The notes beneath the pieces are model-generated. The model was not told where the DNA came from. It did not search any database and worked only from the letters and a program-made list of their open reading frames with translations. Below are positions 6,117 through 11,364 of a DNA stretch of 11,364 nt, piece after piece. Origin of the DNA: Dunaliella salina. Its lineage: Eukaryota > Chlorophyta > Chlorophyceae > Chlamydomonadales > Dunaliellaceae. The position numbers and the translations under genes were made by a program. Each line of letters starts with the position of its first letter. Within the stretch, counting starts at the first letter, position 1. The DNA lies in the NCBI GenBank assembly GCA_002284615.2, contig MU070199.1:69605-80968 (forward strand), in the 5' to 3' direction.

Positions 6117-7215
6117 CTGCAGGCAAGTTAGCAAGGAGAAAGTGTGGGACCACAAAAGTGTAGTCACAAACGCCAGGCATGTGCGTTTTGAGACAAATGC
6201 TTGGTGCGCGCAGCTCTTCTGCATGAGAAATAGCAGAGAAACTGTGGGGCCACCAAAGTGTAGTCACAAACGCCAGGCACATGCGTTTCAAGGCAAATGC
6301 TTGGTGCACGCGCAGCAGCTTCTGTTGCAAAAAAATTTGTTTAAGGAGAAGCTGTGGGACCACAAAACTGTTGTCAGAAACGCCAGGCACATGCGTTTTG
6401 AGGCCAAAAAGTGGTGCGCAGCCTCTCCTGCATGAGAACAGCAGAGAAACTGTGGGACCACAAAACTGTGGTCACGAACGTCAGGCACAAGCATTTCAAG
6501 GCAAATGGTAGGTGCGAGTGACAGCTTCTCTTGCACGAGGAATGGCAGAGAAACTGTGGGACCGCAAAACTGTGGTCACAAACGCCAGGCACATGCATTT
6601 CAAAGCAAAAGCGTGGTGCGAGNGACAGCTTCTCTTGCACGAGGAATGGCAGAGAAACTGTGGGACCGCAAAACTGTGGTCACAAACGCCAGGCACATGC
6701 ATTTCAAAGCAAAAGCGTGGTGCGAGCGGCAGCTTCTCTTGCACGAAAAATAGCAGAGAAACTGTGGGATCACAAGTTGGTCACAAAGGCCTGGCTCTGC
6801 GTTTCAAGGCAAATGCTTGGTGCACGCGCAGCAGCTTCTGTTGCAGGAAAATTCCTTTAAGGAGAAGCTGTGGGACCTTCTTCCTCATGAGGAATAGAAG
6901 AGAAACTGTGGGATCACAAGTTGGTCACAAAGGCCTGGCTCTGCGTTTCAAGGGAAATGCTTGGTGCACGCGCAGCAGCTTATCTTGTAGAAAAGTTTGT
7001 TCAAGGGGAAGCTGCGGGACCACAAAAGTGTGGTAACGAGAGCCTGACCCATGCATTTCAAGGCAAGAGCACAGTGCGCGCGCGGCAGCTTTCTTCTGCG
7101 GGAAAATTTACATAGAGAAGCAATGGGATCACAAATTGTGGTCACAAGCGCCAGGGAAATGCTTTCCAAGGCTGAAGCGGGGTGCACATGCAGCAATATC
7201 CTGCTTCAAATTCGC
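6117..7215 (-). repeat. Array of about ten exon E 5'-half pseudo-exons
   Basis: Copies of the exon E 5' half and acceptor recur at about 6164-6240, 6270-6340, 6375-6440, 6470-6540, 6575-6645, 6680-6750, 6778-6850, 6921-7000, 7033-7100 and 7140-7215. The unit is about 100-140 bp. The plus-strand hallmark is GTCACAAACGCCAGGCACATGCGTTTCAAGGC, in shorter or varied forms, then a GTGCGCGCGCAGC-like block and CTTCTCTTGCA. Minus-strand readings include FALKRMCLAFVTT and FALKCMCLAFVTT. None continues into the 3' half, so none can replace the real exon. Confidence 0.9.
6520..6727. repeat. Near-identical 104-bp duplication containing an N
   Basis: The units 6520-6623 and 6624-6727 are essentially identical, with an undetermined base at 6623, the junction. 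This is the youngest duplication within the exon E array, or a place where the assembly could not resolve the copy number. Confidence 0.85.
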
Positions 7216-7580
7216 AAGAAAAGACGCTGCAGTATAAATTGGCCACAAACAGCAACTGGCCAAAGCAAGTCAAGGCACAAAGATTTCTAATGGAGTCAAG
7301 CAACCAAACACTGTAGCATGGCCTCAGGAACTTGCAAACAAAGGAGAATTCAAATTACCATTGCCACTGGTGGTGGTTATGATAGGGATTTTTGGTGTCA
7401 TGCCTGACATCAAATCCATACTCCTTTCCCTCATCCTCACCATCATATTCCAATTTGCTATGGGGGAGGCTTCAGCCACTGCCCAAAAAGCTATTGCGCC
7501 ACAATTCAATGCGCACCAATGTTTCAAGCACCGCACACCAATTTCAACATGCAATGAGAGATGAAAACACAAAGAGGCAG
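7216..7580. other. Intron sequence between exons D and E
   Basis: Non-repetitive sequence between the exon E 5'-half array and the exon D donor array. Short open frames on both strands have no recognisable domain and no good splice context. I see no gene here. Confidence 0.55.
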
Positions 7581-7738
7581 CTCACCTGCAGGGCAAGCGC
7601 ATCATCACAAGCTGCATCATCATAAGCTGCATCATCACAAACTCACCAGCAGGGCAAGCGCATCATCACAAGCTCACCAGCAGGGCAAGCGCATCATCAT
7701 ATGCTGCATCATCATAAGCTGCATCATCACAAGCTCAC
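7581..7738 (-). repeat. Exon D donor-edge minisatellite
   Basis: The exon D 3' edge with its donor (plus strand CTCACCAGCAGGGCAAGCGCATCATCA, here in pieces CTCACC, AGCAGGGCAAGCGC and ATCATCA) is repeated downstream, with GT donors adjoining bases 7677, 7646 and 7585 besides the real one at 7738. Spacings are 61, 31 and 61 bp. ATCATCATAAGCTGC filler is also repeated. The donor hexamers are GTGAGC or GTGAGT, so the decoys are as good as the real site. Reading past the real donor gives VSL then a stop. Confidence 0.9.
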
Positions 7739-7864
7739 CAGCAGGGCAAGCGCATCATCATAAGCTGCCAAGTCCTCCATCAGAATATCCAGCACCCAAT
7801 CTGCTTGACCAGCTGCCTCTGCCACCCACAGCGCTTGACGGTGATAACCTGCAGTGCGCAGCAC
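7739..7864 (-). CDS. VPS11: VPS11 exon D
   Basis: This 42-codon exon has phase 0 at both ends. The acceptor is TTTTTGTAG before GTGCTGCGC and the donor is CTG before GTGAGC. AGYHRQALWVAEAAGQADWV and LDILMEDLAAYDDALALL match the plant VPS11 segments ANYHEHAMYVAKKAGKHEWY and LKILLEDLGNYDEALQYV position by position. This is a typical clathrin heavy-chain type helical repeat. It joins exons C and E in phase. Confidence 0.95.
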
Positions 7865-7970
7865 CTACAAAAATGCAAGGAAACATTTACACGAAAGTTT
7901 GTCTGCTGTGACCATTTAGCAAACGTGCACAACACCTGTTTAGGTGCAAAATACAGAAAGCTTTCATTCG

Positions 7971-8069
7971 TAACTTACTTGTAACGTACTTGTAGCTTAC
8001 TTGCAACTTACTTGTAACTTACTTGTAGCTTACTTGTAGCTTACTTGTAATGTGCTTGTAACTTACTTG
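7971..8069 (-). repeat. 11-bp tandem repeat, nine units, rich in GTAAG donors
   Basis: Nine consecutive 11-bp units of the type TAACTTACTTG. On the minus strand, which is the transcribed sense here, seven units contain GTAAG (CAAGTAAGT or CAAGTAAGC), which matches the core of a 5' splice site. The array lies inside the intron between exons C and D. Confidence 0.92.
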
Positions 8070-8524
8070 CAGTACCCCTCATGTTGCACAAGGGACTCAT
8101 GAGTTCATGCAAGCATCTACACTTATGAACTCTGAATGCAGCAATAGTGCCCTATCAACTGATGGAAAATGCACAAAGTTGGCAACACTTCATGTAGAAA
8201 CATGCATCCATAGAGTCCCCACTCCTGTACCTGTATCCTATCTCTGACCATAGTAATGCATCCTATCTCTGACCATAGTAATGTATCCTATCTCTGACCA
8301 TCAGGACCTGCCGACTCCTTCACAACTCTCTTACACACCCCTGACACCTCCCTAACAGACCCTCGCCCTCAACCATAACCAGCAGTGTAAACAAACAGTA
8401 TAAGCAATGCGGAGAAAATGAGAAAAAGGGTTGCAGGGGTGCTGGTGCTACCACATTCCATTTATAATGCTTTGCCTGAGTGCGTTGTTCTATTCACAGC
8501 CTTGAAAAATCAGCCCTTCCCCAC
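8070..8524. other. Intron sequence between exons C and D
   Basis: This holds a 25-bp direct repeat, ATCCTATCTCTGACCATAGT plus AATGC/T, at 8235-8259 and 8260-8284 with a partial third unit to 8301. No exon or gene is otherwise visible. Confidence 0.7.
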
Positions 8525-8567
8525 CTTCACAGCAGTCTCAGCGTCAAATTTCAGCCCCGCTGGATGA
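8525..8567 (-). CDS. VPS11: VPS11 exon C (micro-exon)
   Basis: This is a 43-nt exon. One base completes the codon from exon B, then 14 codons (HPAGLKFDAETAVK) end at AAG before GTGGGG. LKFDAETAVK matches LKFDVETAIR of plant VPS11, after the FIRKEDG segment. The chosen acceptor, GGAAG before TCATCC, is weak. It is the one that fits the phase of exon B; CACCAG four bases upstream is the better AG but would break the frame. The exon end and reading frame are secure; the start is less so. Confidence 0.85.
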
Positions 8568-8573
8568 CTTCCT

Positions 8574-9160
8574 GGTGACAGATTGGAGACAGGTGCAGAG
8601 GGGGCACTGCGGGGGGCTGCAGCCTGGGGCACACCACTGCACATATTTTGACCGAGGGATAATGGTACAGGTTTGGGGCAGTGAGTTGGGCGGCTGCCAG
8701 ACAGCATTGGAATGAGATGCAAAGGGGGGGGCCTGTGCATGGGTCGGTAGAAGGATGCTGGTGTGTTGTGTAAATGAGCTGGCGAATGGGGCTATGGCCT
8801 GAGGCACACCATTGCATGCAAGGGAGGATGTGGATACATAGGGGGTTTGCGTGTGTTGGCCGCAGGAGAATGCTGGAACATTGATACAAAGGAGTTAGTA
8901 TGTGGGGCACCATTGCATGCAAGGGAGGATATGGATACAGAGGTGGCTGTGCATGTGTTGGCTGCGAAGAATGCTGGAGCACTGATGCAAATGAGCATCA
9001 TTAGTGCATGGGGCCATGGCCTGGGGCACACCATTGCATGCAAGAGAGGATGAGGCTGCAGAGGGGGCTGGGCTTGGGTTGGCCGCAGAAGAAGATGCTG
9101 GAGTGGTGATACAAATGGGCTAGAGCATGGCAGCAGCCTTGGGCACACCATTCTGTTTTT
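8574..9160. repeat. Minisatellite, units of about 101-121 bp (first unit about 175)
   Basis: The anchor GGGCACACCATTGCATGCAA recurs near 8629 (decayed), 8804, 8905, 9026 and 9143. Each is followed by AGGGAGGAT, a GAGGGGGCTG block, GTTGGC.GC and GAATGCTGGAGCA. It lies directly upstream of the exon C acceptor. The unit ends resemble the sequence around that acceptor only loosely, so an origin from the exon edge is possible but not shown. Confidence 0.85.
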
Positions 9161-10173
9161 CAATTAGGTATAGCAATGTTGATAGACAGGGAGCAGTTCA
9201 GTGGGGCACTGCATGAAGGCATGGGGGGAATGGTTTGGCAGAAGAGGGGTTGACTCAGGAATTTGTTGGCAAGGCAGCAGCCTCGGAGCACTGTTGCATG
9301 CGTAACAAAAAATGGAGAAATTTTCCTGTTGAGGTGGAGTGTTTGAGGAGCACATGACGGTGAGCAGCTTGAAGTGCTTTTGTCAGGTGCAAGATGAGCA
9401 GCTTGCAATACTTTGCAAGATCAGAGTCCCATAAGAGATCTCAAAGAAGGAAATGTAAAACATTTGGGATGCATAATTGTGGAATAGGATTTGAAAAGCA
9501 AAATGTGCTTACAATAAATGCATGCAAGCAGGTGGATTTTACAATTTTAAGTGACAGGGATGTATGTAAGCAACGCAAATGTGTCTGCGTGATGGTTAAG
9601 CAATACAAGTAATAAAACCCTTGTAGGGGGCTACTTTGCAAGGGAGTTAACAGGAGCATGGGTAAACTTCATTGCCGTTCTTTTGTCCAAGCTCTATTGT
9701 CGCCTCACGGAAAGACATGTGCCTGCCAAAGGGACTTACAACAAAGCAAGGGACTTACAACAAAGCAAGGGACACACAACGAAGCAACGGACTTACAACG
9801 AAGCAACGCAGCTTCCCTCATTTCCTTGAGCTGTGAATGTTTGTCCAGGGGCTTTGGTTGTATTGCGTTGCATGTACAAACAAAGCTCCAGAACGCCAAG
9901 GCCTGGGATGGACATCAAAAAGCAAAGCCATATTTCAAGCTCTCTTTGCCAGAATAGTGCGGAGGGTGCGAGGTCAGTATATACTGTTAACCATATACTG
10001 GTGTACACAAGTGTGTATAGCGTATACTGCTTTTAAATCACATTTACTGGTATACCTTGAACCCTAATAATGTGTCTTATAATGCAACCATGCATCCAGT
10101 GCACCAGTTTGCGCACTGCATCCCTGCGCCAAGGACAACCTATGATGAAAAAATCAACGGTTCTTGGACGCAC
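9161..10173. other. Intron sequence between exons B and C
   Basis: Mostly unique sequence. It contains a 19-bp tandem repeat at 9730-9805 (four units of the type AGGGACTTACAACAAAGCA) and a TATACTG-rich patch at about 9975-10032. That patch includes the perfect palindrome CAGTATATACTG at 9975-9986. Open frames on either strand show no recognisable domain. Confidence 0.65.
9730..9805. repeat. 19-bp tandem repeat, four units
   Basis: The units at 9730, 9749, 9768 and 9787 follow AGGGACTTACAACAAAGCA, with a few substitutions in the last two. Intronic. Confidence 0.92.
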
Positions 10174-10265
10174 CTCCTCAGAATGAAAGCATCCAGCTTG
10201 GCAACGTCCTTGAGCTTGGTGTAGCAATTGAGGAGCAGTGTGGTGTGGTCGGCGCTTGCCAATCC
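10174..10265 (-). CDS. VPS11: VPS11 exon B
   Basis: This exon has 30 codons plus two bases. The acceptor is TAACGCAG before GGATTG and the donor is CTGAGGAG before GTGCGT. DHTTLLLNCYTKLKDV is identical to the motif I recall from plant VPS11, followed by AKLDAFILR, where plants have EKLNTFIRK. This is among the most conserved parts of the protein, in the early alpha-solenoid after the beta-propeller. It joins exon A in phase 0 and exon C in phase 2. Confidence 0.96.
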
Positions 10266-10859
10266 CTGCGTTACATGTTACCATTGCGCTTAGGTAGTTC
10301 AGGGAGTCATAGTGACGACGGAAGAAGAAAAGAAAAGAAAAAAAGGAATGAAAATAAAAGCCTTCATAACACTTTGTTTGACAGCAGCAAAGACATTATG
10401 AAGGCTTCTCTATTAAAATTACTTGTGTGTAAAGTAGTTGCATGAAAGCATGCGTCACAGTTCATAATACCTAATCCATGCTTGGGCTATGTGGCTCAGC
10501 AGCTGAGAGCTTCTGCCATCTGCTGTCTTGCAATCAGCGACTCTTCTCAGAGAGGGGCAAACCTCAGGACATACAATCATCCAATTTCACCCTGGACTCA
10601 TGCTCAGAGACTGTAACTTACAGTGTAAGAGCAGTCTTTTACACGAGTGAATTAAGGGAATTGCGGTTCATGAAAGTCTAAGCACTCATGCTGGAGTGGA
10701 AAAGCATGAGAGGGATTGGTACACAATTCAAACTACATAAAATCACCAATGCGGTGAGTGGCACTGAAAGACTGCATGGGTAAATATGAAATGCATTGAA
10801 AAACTTCAATGGCAATTACAACTTAACCAAAGCAGCAGAAGACATCGAAATCCTCAGAC
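10266..10859. other. Intron sequence between exons A and B
   Basis: No repeat array derived from an exon edge is visible here. A purine-rich stretch (about 10320-10358, pyrimidine-rich on the sense strand) is followed by a hairpin at 10358-10407. The rest is unremarkable. Confidence 0.65.
10358..10407. other. Hairpin: 12-bp inverted repeat
   Basis: AAGCCTTCATAA at 10358-10369 is the reverse complement of 10396-10407. The 26-nt loop can add a CTTTG/CAAAG inner stem. It is intronic, with no associated gene, and could be a small foldback remnant. Confidence 0.75.
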
Positions 10860-10904
10860 CTTTTCATGGAGGAGCTCCAGGTAGGACGTGAGATTGTGGA
10901 TCCG
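10860..10904 (-). CDS. VPS11: VPS11 exon A (micro-exon)
   Basis: This 45-nt exon has phase 0 at both ends. The acceptor is TTTTCGCAG before CGGATC and the donor is AAG before GTCTGA, a weak donor. It encodes RIHNLTSYLELLHEK, close to the RIYNLTTYLENLHEK of plant VPS11, and continues directly into GLASADHTTLLL of exon B, as in plants. It is the most N-terminal coding piece found here. The exon before it (the segment ending in FL..Q) is not recognised in the window. Confidence 0.95.
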
Positions 10905-11364
10905 CTGCGAAAACAGACCAAAAAATGGTGCCGTTCGGTAAGAATAACATAAAAATATTACAAAATAATGAAAGAGGCAAAAAAATGTGATTGCATCTGG
11001 ACAGGAGCAAGAGAGTGTGATTGCATTTGAATAACAAAGAACAGACAACAAAATGGTGCAATTGCATGACCAAGAGGATGAAGGAAGCTGTATTTAAAAC
11101 GGCTGAGGCAAAAGGTGTATTTCCAGTTGATTGGAGGATGCTATCATGCACAATCCAGCTAGGGAACAGAGGGTCGATCCGCAGCAATGATAAGAGGCAA
11201 AAAGTCGAGCTTTTGTTCAGCGCAGCGGAGGAAGTTGATGCAATTCAAGGCCACGTGTTGCCCTACTCACAAATACCTCACACGCTCCCATTACATACTC
11301 CAGGTGGTCATGCAGCCCACAGTTGGTCACCTGTTTTCCTAGAGCTGCACACACATACACACAC
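10905..11364. other. Intron upstream of exon A
   Basis: No VPS11-like exon is recognised. The stretch ends in a short interrupted CA run (11349-11364). Two GTGATTGCAT copies occur near 10986-11030. The exon that precedes A is expected beyond the right edge. Confidence 0.6.

Noticed and set aside
5947..7115. Long plus-strand frames with repeated RFKANAWC-like units, suggesting a repeat protein
   Set aside because: They are antisense to the exon E pseudo-exon array. Stops and the N interrupt them, and only the minus strand matches a known family.
3605..7215. Regularly spaced repeats considered as a CRISPR array
   Set aside because: Units are 85-140 bp, diverged and contiguous, with no short identical repeats and unique spacers. 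The host is eukaryotic.
7971..8069. Telomere-like or centromeric repeat
   Set aside because: The 11-bp unit is not a known telomere unit, and the array is only nine copies long inside an intron.
10478..10681. Possible tRNA or small plus-strand gene
   Set aside because: No cloverleaf, anticodon arm or box motifs could be fitted, and the short open frame has no recognisable domain.
11052..11348. A possible exon before exon A
   Set aside because: No frame on the minus strand resembles the VPS11 segment expected before RIHNLTSYLE.

Overview
The window is nuclear DNA of a eukaryote. Small exons with GT-AG borders lie in long introns full of microsatellites and minisatellites, and no bacterial-type gene is visible. 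All exons found are on the minus strand. In minus-strand order they encode the alpha-solenoid (clathrin heavy-chain repeat) part of VPS11, the core subunit shared by the HOPS and CORVET membrane-tethering complexes. The wording of the exons is closest to plant VPS11 as I remember it. With the polyQ/CAG tracts and repeat-swollen introns, this suggests a green alga, perhaps of the Chlamydomonadales/Dunaliella type; that assignment is inference.

Layout, reading the minus strand from right to left: exon A (10860-10904), B (10174-10265), C (8525-8567), D (7739-7864), E (5963-6116), F (3453-3604), G (570-794, displaced), H (2864-2966), I (1662-1805). The N-terminal beta-propeller exons should lie right of the window and the C-terminal RING exons left of it. 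Codon phases agree at every junction A-B-C-D-E-F-G and at H-I. At G-H the phases do not fit and the peptide is short, so one small exon seems to be missing.

Two things stand out. First, exon G belongs between F and H but sits beyond I, in a block (about 34-1578) bounded on both sides by (CA)n tracts. The right edge of that block carries a broken copy of the 3' end of exon F, which links it to the exon F array that stops at a (TG)n-N-(CA)n junction at 3082. The simplest reading is that the block was misplaced through its microsatellites; a real rearrangement is the alternative.

Second, most introns are built largely of tandem arrays derived from the edges of the neighbouring exons. Acceptor-side copies lie upstream of exons E, F and I, and donor-side copies lie downstream of D, E, F, G and H. 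This produces dozens of decaying pseudo-exons and decoy splice sites. No separate gene, RNA gene, mobile-element protein or CRISPR array was found.
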